NCBI GenBank assembly: GCA_022796875.1
Contig: JAAWJJ010000005.1
Span: 19,240-83,239, forward strand
Source of the DNA: Eubacterium sp.
GTDB lineage: Bacteria; Bacillota; Clostridia; Lachnospirales; Lachnospiraceae
DNA: 64,000 nt
Direction: 5' to 3'
Shown: piece by piece, positions 1 through 8,287 of the stretch
How positions within the stretch are numbered: the stretch's first letter is position 1
How the letters are laid out: the number at the start of each line of letters is the position of its first letter
The notes under the pieces: model-generated
What the model was told of the DNA's origin: nothing
The model's database searches: none
What the model saw: the letters and a program-made list of their open reading frames with translations, nothing else
Made by a program: the position numbers and the translations under genes

Positions 1-81
1 ATGTTATTTTTCTGTTCACAAATCATATGTTACCCTCAATTTGTGATAATCCTGTGATAACAAGCGCCTGTTTTTGTGAAA
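1..81. other. Left-edge non-coding stretch
   Basis: 81 bases downstream of the gtrA-like stop. AT-rich, no open frame of note and no clear hairpin with a T-tract, so the operon terminator was not recognised here. Confidence 0.4.
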
Positions 82-486
82 TTATTGTGAATGGTCTTCT
101 ATAAATAATTTTCTCGTTACAAAATTCCAAATCATAACAACTACCGTCGCGCATACTTTTCCCAGCATATAGTGCATTCCGATCCGGTCCGTGCATGCTT
201 TCAGCAGCAGTTCGTTAATAATCAGGCCGCAGATACTCAGCACTGCAAAAACCAAAAACTCCTTTTTTTTGCTGACGTCCTTTTTTCCATGGAAAACAAA
301 CTTCATGCTTGCAATATAATTAAATACAAGCGATATAATAAACGAAGCCGCCGCCGATACCATATAATAAATGCCGAACGCTTCCGTAAACAAATAAAGA
401 AGCCCGAAATCAATGATTGTGGATATTACGCCCACAATTCCGAATTTAAACGCCTGTATGGCCAGTTTTTTTAATTTCTCCCACAT
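82..486 (-). CDS. GtrA-family membrane protein
   Basis: 134 aa, four hydrophobic segments at about residues 14-34, 40-62, 76-94 and 108-126, the usual size and layout of the GtrA/DPMS family. GtrA proteins are thought to help move polyprenyl-phosphate-linked sugars across the membrane, in partnership with a GtrB-type glycosyltransferase. A GtrB-like gene sits in the same operon at 7011-8021, so the two may work together although six genes separate them. It is the last gene of the minus-strand operon, 90 bases after glmS. The family assignment is firm; the substrate is unknown. Confidence 0.85.
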   Translation of the reverse strand: MWEKLKKLAIQAFKFGIVGVISTIIDFGLLYLFTEAFGIYYMVSAAASFIISLVFNYIASMKFVFHGKKDVSKKKEFLVFAVLSICGLIINELLLKACTDRIGMHYMLGKVCATVVVMIWNFVTRKLFIEDHSQ

Positions 487-496
487 AATGTTTAAC

Positions 497-569
497 CGTA
501 ATGCTCTTTCTTATTTCCCGTAATGTTCTTGCTCATTTATCGTAATGATTTTCTTCATTTACCGTAATG
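497..569. repeat. Four 22-bp-spaced direct repeats between glmS and gtrA
   Basis: The heptamer CGTAATG occurs at 497-503, 519-525, 541-547 and 563-569, exactly 22 bases apart each time, with similar T/C-rich sequence between copies. The array fills most of the 89-base gap between the glmS stop and the gtrA start. Copy-number variation by slippage would change glmS-gtrA spacing; a role as a protein or RNA site cannot be told from sequence. Confidence 0.75.
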
Positions 570-575
570 TCTTTT

Positions 576-2402
576 TTATTCAACAGTAACCGACTTCGCC
601 AGATTCCGCGGCTTATCCACGTCGCAGCCTTTCCCTACGGACACATAGTAAGAAAACAGCTGTAGCGGAATAATTGCCAGCGAATTGGTAAAATAATGAC
701 TGGTTTCCGGAATATAAATGACATAATCCGCCACTTTTTCCACTTCGGTATTTCCCTCGTTCGTCACCGCCAGCACAAACGCCCCGCGGGAACTGACTTC
801 CACAACGTTGCTGATCGTCTTTTTATACAGCTTTTCCTGCGTAATGACGGCCGCTACCAGCGTCCCATCTTCGATCAGGGAGATCGTGCCATGTTTCAAC
901 TCTCCCGCCGCATACGCTTCCGAATGGATATAGGAAATCTCCTTTAATTTTAAAGATCCCTCCAGGGAAATCGCGTAATCAATTCCCCTGCCGATGAAAA
1001 ACACATCTTTTGCTGCTATATAGCGGTTTGCAAACCGCTGGATATTTCCTTTGTTATGGAGCAGCAATTCAATCTGATCCGGCAGCTTTTTCAGATCTTT
1101 CAATAATTCTGCTACTTCTTCTTTCCCGATGATATTCCGGGCCTCTGCAAATTTAATCGCCAGCAAATACTGAGCAATCAACTGTGCCGAGTATGCTTTC
1201 GTCGTGGCAACCGCAATCTCCGGTCCCGCCCACGTATACATAATCTTATCCGCTTCCCGTGCAATCGAACTGCCGACCACATTGACGATCCCGAGCGTCA
1301 TGACGCCTTTTTTCTTCGCTTCGCGCAGCGCTGCAAGGGAATCGGCCGTTTCTCCGGACTGGCTGATAATAATGACGAGATCGTTTTTTTCCAGAATCGG
1401 GTCCCGGTAACGGAACTCGCTCGCCAGATCAGCGACTACCGGAATCCTGGCCATCTCTTCAAACACATATTTTGCGGTCATTCCGGTATGCGACGCGGAA
1501 CCACAGGCTACGATATGTATCCTGTGAATGGCTCTGATCTCATCGTCGCTCATGCCAAGTTCCTCAATATATACGTCGTTGTCCCGGATACGCGGCATCA
1601 GGGTATCGCGTACGGTCTTCGGCTGCTCGTGCATTTCCTTTAACATAAAATGTTCGTAACCGCCTTTTTCCGCCGCATCGACGTCCCACTCAATCGTGGA
1701 CAGTTCTTTGTTGATCGTTTCGCCTTCTACATTATAAAAACAGATATCTTTTTCTGTCAGCCTGGTCAGTTCTTCATTTTGGATAAAATAGACCTGGCGC
1801 GTGTATTTCAATACGGCCGGGACGTCGGAAGCGATCAGGTTGCCGTCTTTTCCTTTTCCGACGATCAGCGGACTGTCTTTTCTGACCGCATATATTTCTC
1901 CCGGATGATCCAGAAACAGTATGCCGAGGGCATAGGATCCCTCCACACGGTGCATGACTTTCGTCATGGCCTCGATCGGATCTCCGTTATAATAATAATC
2001 CAGAAGATGCGCCACGACTTCCGTATCGGTTTCCGATTCGAATACGTATCCTTTCGCCGCCAGATAATTTCTTAACTTCAGATAATTCTCAATAATGCCG
2101 TTGTGCACTACCGAGATCGAACGCTCCACATTCGAGTGTGGGTGGGCGTTGATCCTGCTCGGCGCGCCGTGCGTAGCCCAACGGGTGTGGGCGATTCCCG
2201 AAGTACCCGGCATCATTTCTCCGTCATGCGTCTGCTCGCTCAATACTTTCAGGCGGCCGACCGCTTTTTGCATAGTGATCTTTTTCCCGTCAAATACCGC
2301 CAGTCCTGCCGAATCATATCCTCTGTATTCCAGTTTTGCCAGTCCGTCCAACAGGATCGGCGCTGCCTGCCCGGTTCCTGTATATCCAACTATTCCACAC
2401 AT
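576..2402 (-). CDS. glmS: Glutamine-fructose-6-phosphate aminotransferase (isomerizing)
   Basis: 608 aa, full length for GlmS. It converts fructose 6-phosphate and glutamine to glucosamine 6-phosphate, the entry to UDP-GlcNAc. The catalytic Cys2 follows the start Met (MCGIVGYTG), giving the class II glutaminase domain over about residues 1-230. Two SIS domains follow at about 290-430 and 460-600, and the tail DKPRNLAKSVTVE is the hallmark C-terminus. The start is supported by a GGAGGAG ribosome site 6 bases upstream. It lies inside the glycan operon, 90 bases after a GT2 gene; that gap is too short for the glmS ribozyme common in Firmicutes. It probably serves amino-sugar supply for this polymer, or is the housekeeping copy captured by the operon. 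Confidence 0.97.
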   Translation of the reverse strand: MCGIVGYTGTGQAAPILLDGLAKLEYRGYDSAGLAVFDGKKITMQKAVGRLKVLSEQTHDGEMMPGTSGIAHTRWATHGAPSRINAHPHSNVERSISVVHNGIIENYLKLRNYLAAKGYVFESETDTEVVAHLLDYYYNGDPIEAMTKVMHRVEGSYALGILFLDHPGEIYAVRKDSPLIVGKGKDGNLIASDVPAVLKYTRQVYFIQNEELTRLTEKDICFYNVEGETINKELSTIEWDVDAAEKGGYEHFMLKEMHEQPKTVRDTLMPRIRDNDVYIEELGMSDDEIRAIHRIHIVACGSASHTGMTAKYVFEEMARIPVVADLASEFRYRDPILEKNDLVIIISQSGETADSLAALREAKKKGVMTLGIVNVVGSSIAREADKIMYTWAGPEIAVATTKAYSAQLIAQYLLAIKFAEARNIIGKEEVAELLKDLKKLPDQIELLLHNKGNIQRFANRYIAAKDVFFIGRGIDYAISLEGSLKLKEISYIHSEAYAAGELKHGTISLIEDGTLVAAVITQEKLYKKTISNVVEVSSRGAFVLAVTNEGNTEVEKVADYVIYIPETSHYFTNSLAIIPLQLFSYYVSVGKGCDVDKPRNLAKSVTVE

Positions 2403-2492
2403 ACTCTCTCCTCCATACCCTTAAATTGTAACCTTTTTCGTCCGCAAAAGCGCTTTCCGCGCAGCCACGGCCAATCCGGTATCCTGATAAAA

Positions 2493-3467
2493 CTATTCTG
2501 TATCCCATTCCTGCTTATTCCAGTATCCTTTATTAGAAGTATATTTTAAAATCTGATTTTTTTTCAGTTTTTTATAATGGAATCCCTTTTTATACCCGAC
2601 ATATTTTGCCAGATTCTGCGAAATCAAAGAAAAAATCTGCAGCGGCTTTTTTTTCTTCAGCAAATATTTTGCCGTAGCGGCCACGGACTTCATCCCCTCC
2701 GACTCTGATTTTACCTCCGCAAAAACTTCCGGATGCTGCGCCTGGGATACTCCCAGGTCAAAATACCGTTTTTTCTGCTGCCTGGCCGTATAATTATGGG
2801 AATGGACGACCAGAGCGTCTGCCGCATAAGCGATCCCGTAACCCGCATATACGGCATGGCCTGCATAGATCATATCCTCGTTAAATATCGTACGTTTTTC
2901 AAAACCGCCGAGCTTGTCAAAAATTTCCCGGTTATAAACGGCGCAGACATTGGAACAGAAAAAAGTTTTGATCCCCAGTTCTTCCAGATCCTTTTTTTCC
3001 TTGATCCTGCACCGCGGCGGATAATTAAACTGACGCATATAATTTTCCATCAAAGAACTGCTTCCTGCGGCCAGCTGCCTTGCATACCCCGCCGCTACCG
3101 GCGCGCCGGTGCTCGTCGTTCCCCCGATCGCTTTACACAGGTTCGCAATCAGATAATTGTCTGCCGGGACGGCGTCCTGCGTCATACAGATAAAATAAGG
3201 AGCGTCGCTGTAAGAAACCCCCTGCATCCTCGTTCCGCCATGGTCAAACTCTTTCTTAGGGATATGATGCAGCTCCACCGGCAGCTTTTGTAAAAGTTTT
3301 TCCGCCCGGTATTTTTTCACAAAGTCCGTCCAGCAGTTTTCCTCGGTATTCATAATAATCACTTTATGAACAACACAAGTCTGCCCCTGCAGAGCTTGCA
3401 GAAGCAGACTGAATTTTTCATCAGGCTGATAAGTTGGAATAATCAAATCAACTGTCTGTTTTTCCAT
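2493..3467 (-). CDS. GT2 glycosyltransferase, rhamnosyltransferase type
   Basis: 324 aa with a GT-A fold: the N-terminal VDLIIPTYQP strand at residues 6-15, a conserved FDHGGTR segment near residue 74, and a CMTQDAVPAD segment near residue 94 in the place of the DXD motif. The FDHGGTR signature is typical of bacterial rhamnosyltransferases of O-antigen and rhamnan clusters. It should add one sugar to the lipid-linked chain on the cytoplasmic side. GAGGAG lies 6 bases before the ATG. The donor, dTDP-rhamnose, is a guess because no rml genes are in the window. Confidence 0.8.
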   Translation of the reverse strand: MEKQTVDLIIPTYQPDEKFSLLLQALQGQTCVVHKVIIMNTEENCWTDFVKKYRAEKLLQKLPVELHHIPKKEFDHGGTRMQGVSYSDAPYFICMTQDAVPADNYLIANLCKAIGGTTSTGAPVAAGYARQLAAGSSSLMENYMRQFNYPPRCRIKEKKDLEELGIKTFFCSNVCAVYNREIFDKLGGFEKRTIFNEDMIYAGHAVYAGYGIAYAADALVVHSHNYTARQQKKRYFDLGVSQAQHPEVFAEVKSESEGMKSVAATAKYLLKKKKPLQIFSLISQNLAKYVGYKKGFHYKKLKKNQILKYTSNKGYWNKQEWDTE

Positions 3468-3491
3468 AATCGCTCCTCGGCGTACATTGCC

Positions 3492-4550
3492 TTACTGATC
3501 CGCGTCTGACGCCGTTACTCCGGTCAGATTTTTGATCTCGTCGCTGTATTCCGTTACGGTAGCGGACGGCATATAAGTTTCCACACCGTATAAAAACTGG
3601 TGCAGTTTCACTACATTGGTTTCCAGGTCCGCCGGAATTACCGTGTCGCCGCAGGACAGATCACGAGTTGTTTTATCAAACGGGAATCCCGTGGATTCGC
3701 CCATCTCATATGCAAATACCTGTGTCACCAGGGAGAGCATGGATTTATAACTTAAGTTCGTGGAAATATCCGGCAGCAGTTCATCCGCCAGTTTATTTAA
3801 AGTGCCGAGATCGGAACCTTTCGCCTTTTCCACGATCTTTCCGATGACCTCCCGCTGTCTTTCCGTTCGTTTGTAATCGCTGCCCGCAGTCGTACGGAGC
3901 CGGGAATAGGCTACGGCCTGCACGCCGTCTAACGTATATACGCCGCCGGCGGACAGATAGTTCGCCTGTTTTCCTGTCATTTCCGCCACTTCTTCAATAT
4001 AACCCGTCATATCATTTGCTTCTTTGTCAGACAGTTCGATCTCCACGCCGCCGACCGCATCGACGCAGTTTGCTACCGCGCGGAAGTCCACCGTTGCGTA
4101 ATCCTGGATATTCAGGTCAAGATTTTTATTCAGCATTTCGATCGCCGTTTCTGCTCCTCCGGAACCGTAAGCAGCATTCGCTTTGTTATAACTATCGTTA
4201 GTCTGATTGAGGTAAGTATCACGGTAAACGGATACCATTTTCACTTCGTCGGTATCGTTATTGATACTTGCAATGATAATCACGTCCGAACGTCCTTTGT
4301 TTGTATCGCCGTTCGTACGGTTATCAAGGCCAAACAGGGCGATATCGGTATAACCGTTCAGGCGGTCTAACGTTTCCTGGTCCAGTTCGTTCGTATCTAC
4401 TTCGCCGATATCCTGACGGTTGATTTTACTTATTTTCATAAATAAGAACAACGCAATCAACACTATGATCAGAATGACCACTTCAAGAATAAATACTTTA
4501 ATTTTTTTTCTTCTTTTCTGTGCCTTTGTTAATCTTTTTTTCTTAGACAT
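3492..4550 (-). CDS. LytR-CpsA-Psr (LCP) family wall-glycan ligase
   Basis: 352 aa. A short basic cytoplasmic N-terminus rich in Lys/Arg is followed by one membrane segment at about residues 18-42 and an extracellular LCP domain from about residue 65. Conserved pieces are the DIALFGLDNR strand, the SDVIIIASIN strand and SVYRDTYL with the key Arg. LCP enzymes transfer undecaprenyl-pyrophosphate-linked glycans to peptidoglycan or to proteins outside the cell. Its place directly after the initiating phosphotransferase in the operon fits attachment of the polymer made here. A paralogue with the same domain order is at 25909-27015. Confidence 0.92.
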   Translation of the reverse strand: MSKKKRLTKAQKRRKKIKVFILEVVILIIVLIALFLFMKISKINRQDIGEVDTNELDQETLDRLNGYTDIALFGLDNRTNGDTNKGRSDVIIIASINNDTDEVKMVSVYRDTYLNQTNDSYNKANAAYGSGGAETAIEMLNKNLDLNIQDYATVDFRAVANCVDAVGGVEIELSDKEANDMTGYIEEVAEMTGKQANYLSAGGVYTLDGVQAVAYSRLRTTAGSDYKRTERQREVIGKIVEKAKGSDLGTLNKLADELLPDISTNLSYKSMLSLVTQVFAYEMGESTGFPFDKTTRDLSCGDTVIPADLETNVVKLHQFLYGVETYMPSATVTEYSDEIKNLTGVTASDADQ

Positions 4551-4566
4551 TGTTTTTCCCTTTTCT

Positions 4567-5967
4567 CTAATATGCGTTTTTGTTGACGAAGCCTTTAAAG
4601 GCTGTCAGGAACAGGATCTTAAAATCCAGTCCCAGCGTCCAGTTCTCAATATAATAAAGGTCGTGCTCGATCCTTTTTAAGATCGAAGTATCCCCCCGAA
4701 ATCCATTTACCTGCGCCCATCCGGTCATCCCCGGACGAACCTGATGCTTTACCATATACCTGGGGATTTCCTCCCGGAATTTTTCCACAAACTGCGGACG
4801 TTCCGGCCTCGGTCCCACAAGGCTCATTTCCCCTTTCAGCACATTAAACAACTGCGGCAGTTCGTCAATGCTCGTCCGCCGGATGAATTTTCCGACCGGC
4901 GTCACTCTTGGATCATCTTTCACGGTCCAGCCTTTTTTCTCCTGTCCCGGTTCCTGCACCCGCATGGAACGGAACTTGTACATTTCAAATTCACGGTTAT
5001 GGAGCCCGACCCTGATCTGCTTAAACAGCAAAGGCCCGGGGCTGCTTGCTTTCACCGCAATTACGGCAGCCAGCATAACCGGCGAAAAAACGCCGATACA
5101 AATAATCGAACCGATGATATCCATGACCCGTTTTACCATCGAATTAAACGTATTGGAAAGCGGAACATACCGGATGTTGATTACCGGCAGTCCCAGCAAA
5201 TCTTCCGTATACGGCCTTGTTGGAATAATATTATTATAATCCGGTATAAATTTTGTATGCACGCCTGATTTTTCACAAAGGGCAACAATATGTTCCAGTT
5301 TGTCATATTGTTCCAGTCCGAGTGTAATCGCAATCTCGTCCAGCTTATTTTCCGGCAGGATATAAAGCAGGTTCTCAATCCCGCCGATCACTTTGCATCC
5401 TTTATAAGAAGTGCCGCGTTCCACATTGTCATCTAAAATCCCGCGGACATGATACCCCCATTCCGGATTTGCAATAATACGGTTAATATACTGTTCCGCA
5501 GCACGCGAATACCCAACCAACAGAATATGCTTCAGGTTATAGCCGTTCCTTCGCATCCGGCGCAGCACATTACGGATTACATTGCGTACGATAAATTCCG
5601 CCATGCCGTTTATCATAAAGAAATAGAACATCATTTCCCTGGAAAAATCCGGCTGGTTAATAATATAAAGGATGAAAATAATTCCCAAAAGCCCTACGAC
5701 ATTGGCTTTCAAAATATTAGCCGCTTCCAGGCGGCGTCCCTGCACCCGTTTCGGCGTATACAGGTTAAAGGCATAATAAAGCAGCAGATATGCAGGTATG
5801 ATAAACACCAGGGCCGACATATACACTTCCATCGGCAGCGCCGCATAACTGTCAAGAATACCGCTTTCAAATTTAAGCCACCATGCCAGAATATAGGAAA
5901 AGCACACAACCAACCCGTCGATCACAACATGGAGCCGGTTAAAATGCTGTTGATTGTCTTTTATCAC
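4567..5967 (-). CDS. Polyprenyl glycosylphosphotransferase (initiating enzyme)
   Basis: 466 aa, the normal length of the WbaP/CpsE-type initiators. Four hydrophobic segments lie in residues 15-125, then a Rossmann-like segment (HILLVGYSRAAEQYI, about 147-161), then the bacterial sugar transferase domain from about residue 277 with KFRSM, SIDELPQLFNVLKG, LVGPRPERP and RPGMTGWAQVNGFRG blocks. It transfers a sugar 1-phosphate, most often glucose or galactose, to undecaprenyl phosphate and so starts the repeat unit. It begins with GTG, preceded by AGGTG. Only one such enzyme is seen in the window, so both polymer systems may share it or the second starts from a gene elsewhere. Confidence 0.93.
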   Translation of the reverse strand: MIKDNQQHFNRLHVVIDGLVVCFSYILAWWLKFESGILDSYAALPMEVYMSALVFIIPAYLLLYYAFNLYTPKRVQGRRLEAANILKANVVGLLGIIFILYIINQPDFSREMMFYFFMINGMAEFIVRNVIRNVLRRMRRNGYNLKHILLVGYSRAAEQYINRIIANPEWGYHVRGILDDNVERGTSYKGCKVIGGIENLLYILPENKLDEIAITLGLEQYDKLEHIVALCEKSGVHTKFIPDYNNIIPTRPYTEDLLGLPVINIRYVPLSNTFNSMVKRVMDIIGSIICIGVFSPVMLAAVIAVKASSPGPLLFKQIRVGLHNREFEMYKFRSMRVQEPGQEKKGWTVKDDPRVTPVGKFIRRTSIDELPQLFNVLKGEMSLVGPRPERPQFVEKFREEIPRYMVKHQVRPGMTGWAQVNGFRGDTSILKRIEHDLYYIENWTLGLDFKILFLTAFKGFVNKNAY

Positions 5968-6055
5968 TGTTTTTCACCTGTATTTTCAAAACCCCATTTT
6001 CAATTCAATGGAATTATCATACAATAAAGCTGCCAAAAGAACAACTACAAATTTC

Positions 6056-7018
6056 TTAATAATCTTTTAAAAATAAAATTCTCAGATTTTTCCACAGTTC
6101 CTTTTGGATCATCCGGTAATTGCTGCGGTTTGCTTCGCAAAACTTTACTTTTGCTTCCCTGCGGCAGAGCGACATTCCCTGCCGTGTTCCTTTTAAATAC
6201 TCTCTTCCCAGATGTTTGCGGGTAAAAAAGGCCCATTTGACCAGCCATCCCGCAAACAAAAACGGCCCGTTCAGCACAATCTGCCACGCCCGCATATTTT
6301 TATAATATAAGTACACGCTGTTCTGTGCCGCCAGCGTCACTTTAAAAGCGTTGTAGCGGGAACCGGAAGCCGCGCTTCCGATATGATATACTTCGGCTTC
6401 CGGCTCATACCGGTTGGTATATCCGTAGATCCGGGCACGGTACCCGATATCCACGTCTTCCAGATAGGCAAAATGGCGTTCGTCAAAATAACCGATCGTA
6501 TCAAATACTTCGCGCCGGTAAACCGCCGCTCCCGCACAAGCGGAAAAAACCTCCTGCCCTGTCGAATAAAACTCTGCCGGCCGGTCTTTCCCCCTGGCCC
6601 TGGCCCATCCGAGTACACAGTACAAATCCCCTGCGTTATCTATTATTTCATGGTCGTGGTACTGCAGCATTTTTGCCGACGCCGAAAAGCATCCCGGATG
6701 CCTCTCCATAACGCTTACCAGCGCTTCCACAAACCCCTGTTTTACTTTTGTATCATTGTTTAGCAAAATAACGTAAGGCGTATCCGCCGCCCGGATCCCG
6801 GCATTGACCGCCGCGGAAAACCCCTCATTCCGACTGTTTTCGATCACCGTTATGTGCGGATATTTTTTCCGGACAAACTCCCTGCTTCCGTCCGTGGAAG
6901 CATTATCCACCACAATAATCTTAAATTTATCATAATTCTGCATCATTAATGCATCCAGACATTCTCCGATATAAGCGGCTCCGTTATAATTCGGAATGAC
7001 GACCGTTGCTTTATTCAT
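6056..7018 (-). CDS. GT2 glycosyltransferase
   Basis: 320 aa, GT-A fold: KATVVIPNYNG at the N-terminus, the NNEGFSAAVNAGI segment near residue 64, and LLNNDTKV near residue 89 in the DXD position. This is the WcaA/RfbN-like subfamily often labelled rhamnosyl- or galactosyltransferase. The start overlaps the end of the GtrB-like gene by 8 bases, so translation is probably coupled. Acceptor and donor are not predictable. Confidence 0.88.
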   Translation of the reverse strand: MNKATVVIPNYNGAAYIGECLDALMMQNYDKFKIIVVDNASTDGSREFVRKKYPHITVIENSRNEGFSAAVNAGIRAADTPYVILLNNDTKVKQGFVEALVSVMERHPGCFSASAKMLQYHDHEIIDNAGDLYCVLGWARARGKDRPAEFYSTGQEVFSACAGAAVYRREVFDTIGYFDERHFAYLEDVDIGYRARIYGYTNRYEPEAEVYHIGSAASGSRYNAFKVTLAAQNSVYLYYKNMRAWQIVLNGPFLFAGWLVKWAFFTRKHLGREYLKGTRQGMSLCRREAKVKFCEANRSNYRMIQKELWKNLRILFLKDY

Positions 7019-8021
7019 CCGCCTCGTCCTCTTTCGTATTCCCGTCCTCTTTCGTTATTTCATTTCTTTCCGCTGTCCCGTCTTCTTTCGTTTTCCCGTT
7101 TTCAATATCGCGGATGATAAACTGCGGCGTATTATTCACGCTGATGTTCATACGCCCGATATATTCCCCGAGCAGCCCCAGCATGATCAAAATAATCCCT
7201 CCGATCAGCAGAAACGCTACCATCATGGAACTCCAGCCGATTTCCGGTTCATAAAAAAATATTTTTTTGATCACTACATAAATTCCGTAAACAAAACCGA
7301 GCAGCGCGATCAGGCATCCGATCACGGTAGACACCCGCAGCGGCTTGACGGAAAAAGCGATAAAGCCGTTCATCCATACTTTCAGAGATTTGGAAAATGT
7401 AAAGTTCGACTCTCCCTCCTGCCTTTCCCTGTGTTCGATATAAACATTCGTCATATTATGCGTAGTCCGCAGCATCAGGCCCCAGATATAGGGCGATGCG
7501 TTTCTGTCTTTTAAAATCTGCTCCGCTACAAACCGGTGCATCGCAAAATAGCTGCACAGGCGCAGTTCTTTGGGTTTGTCCAATAACAACGTAGCCATTT
7601 TGTCATTTACCATGCTGCCGAAATTTTTCAGCCGGCTGTGCTTTTTTACATGATATTTTCCGAATACGACGTCCCATCCCTCTTCCAGCTTATCTAACAG
7701 TTTCCAGCTTTCCGAAGCCGGATTTTGCCCGTCGTCGTCCAGTGAAATGATATATTCTCCCTCCGCTACCGAATATCCAGCCATCAATGCGGAATCCTGC
7801 CCAAAATTTTTCGTCAGGTTCACTGCCCGGACATGGGTATTTTCCCGCGACAGCCTGCGGATTGTCCCTAGTGTATCGTCCTTTGGCGAACCGTCGTTTA
7901 CGAGAACTATTTCGTATTCATATCTGTCATTTCCGTCAAAATTCCTGCCGATCTCCGCCACAACATCCCCAACGGTATGTTCTGAATTATAACACGGAAT
8001 TACAAACGAAATTTTCTTCAT
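7011..8021 (-). CDS. GtrB/DPM1-like polyprenyl-phosphate glycosyltransferase
   Basis: 336 aa. A GT2 domain (ISFVIPCYNSEHTV at 4-17, SLDDDGQNP near 94) is followed by two membrane segments at about 235-257 and 272-296, the layout of GtrB/YfdH/ArnC enzymes that charge undecaprenyl phosphate with a single sugar. It could pair with the GtrA-like protein at 82-486. The C-terminal 30 residues after IIRDIENG are a charged, degenerate repeat of TKEDG/KEDE type that is not part of the family; in DNA this is a run of similar TCTTTCGT blocks and may be prone to length changes. Confidence 0.88.
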   Translation of the reverse strand: MKKISFVIPCYNSEHTVGDVVAEIGRNFDGNDRYEYEIVLVNDGSPKDDTLGTIRRLSRENTHVRAVNLTKNFGQDSALMAGYSVAEGEYIISLDDDGQNPASESWKLLDKLEEGWDVVFGKYHVKKHSRLKNFGSMVNDKMATLLLDKPKELRLCSYFAMHRFVAEQILKDRNASPYIWGLMLRTTHNMTNVYIEHRERQEGESNFTFSKSLKVWMNGFIAFSVKPLRVSTVIGCLIALLGFVYGIYVVIKKIFFYEPEIGWSSMMVAFLLIGGIILIMLGLLGEYIGRMNISVNNTPQFIIRDIENGKTKEDGTAERNEITKEDGNTKEDEADE

Positions 8022-8053
8022 CCGATCCTACTCCTTACTTTTCACGGCCCATT

Positions 8054-8242
8054 TCAGGCTTTATGTATATAAAGCCAGCTTTTTACATAATCCTGTCTGG
8101 CCTCCATATCCATCTGTACATATTGTTCATAGCTTAGTTTTGCCTGAACCATATAACCGTATCCACATTTAAAACACTCTACCTTTTTGCGTCTTGACAC
8201 TTCGCGTATCCATCCGCAATTAGGACATATAAACACTTTCAT
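8054..8242 (-). CDS. Small zinc-ribbon protein of unknown function
   Basis: 62 aa when started at the ATG at 8240-8242, which has GGAG six bases upstream; the open frame extends 11 codons further to a GTG but without a better ribosome site. It holds two Cys pairs, CPNCG near residue 6 and CFKCGYG near residue 23, the spacing of a rubredoxin-like zinc ribbon, followed by an acidic Tyr-rich helix. No catalytic motif is seen. It sits between two glycosyltransferase genes in the same orientation. It may be a small accessory or regulatory protein; no function is assigned. Confidence 0.7.
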   Translation of the reverse strand: MKVFICPNCGWIREVSRRKKVECFKCGYGYMVQAKLSYEQYVQMDMEARQDYVKSWLYIHKA

Positions 8243-8287
8243 CCATTTCTCCGTCCGCTTTTCGTTTTCGCTCACTGCATTGTAACA

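Noticed and set aside
3..474. Plus-strand frames opposite gtrA, glmS and other genes
   Set aside because: All plus-strand frames before 63 kb lie opposite strong minus-strand genes, without ribosome sites or family motifs.
497..569. CRISPR-like array from the 22-bp-spaced repeats
   Set aside because: The shared unit is only 7 bases and the sequences between copies are similar to each other; there are no cas genes.
2403..2492. glmS ribozyme upstream of glmS
   Set aside because: The gap to the previous gene is about 90 bases, too short for the catalytic core, and no conserved core was seen.
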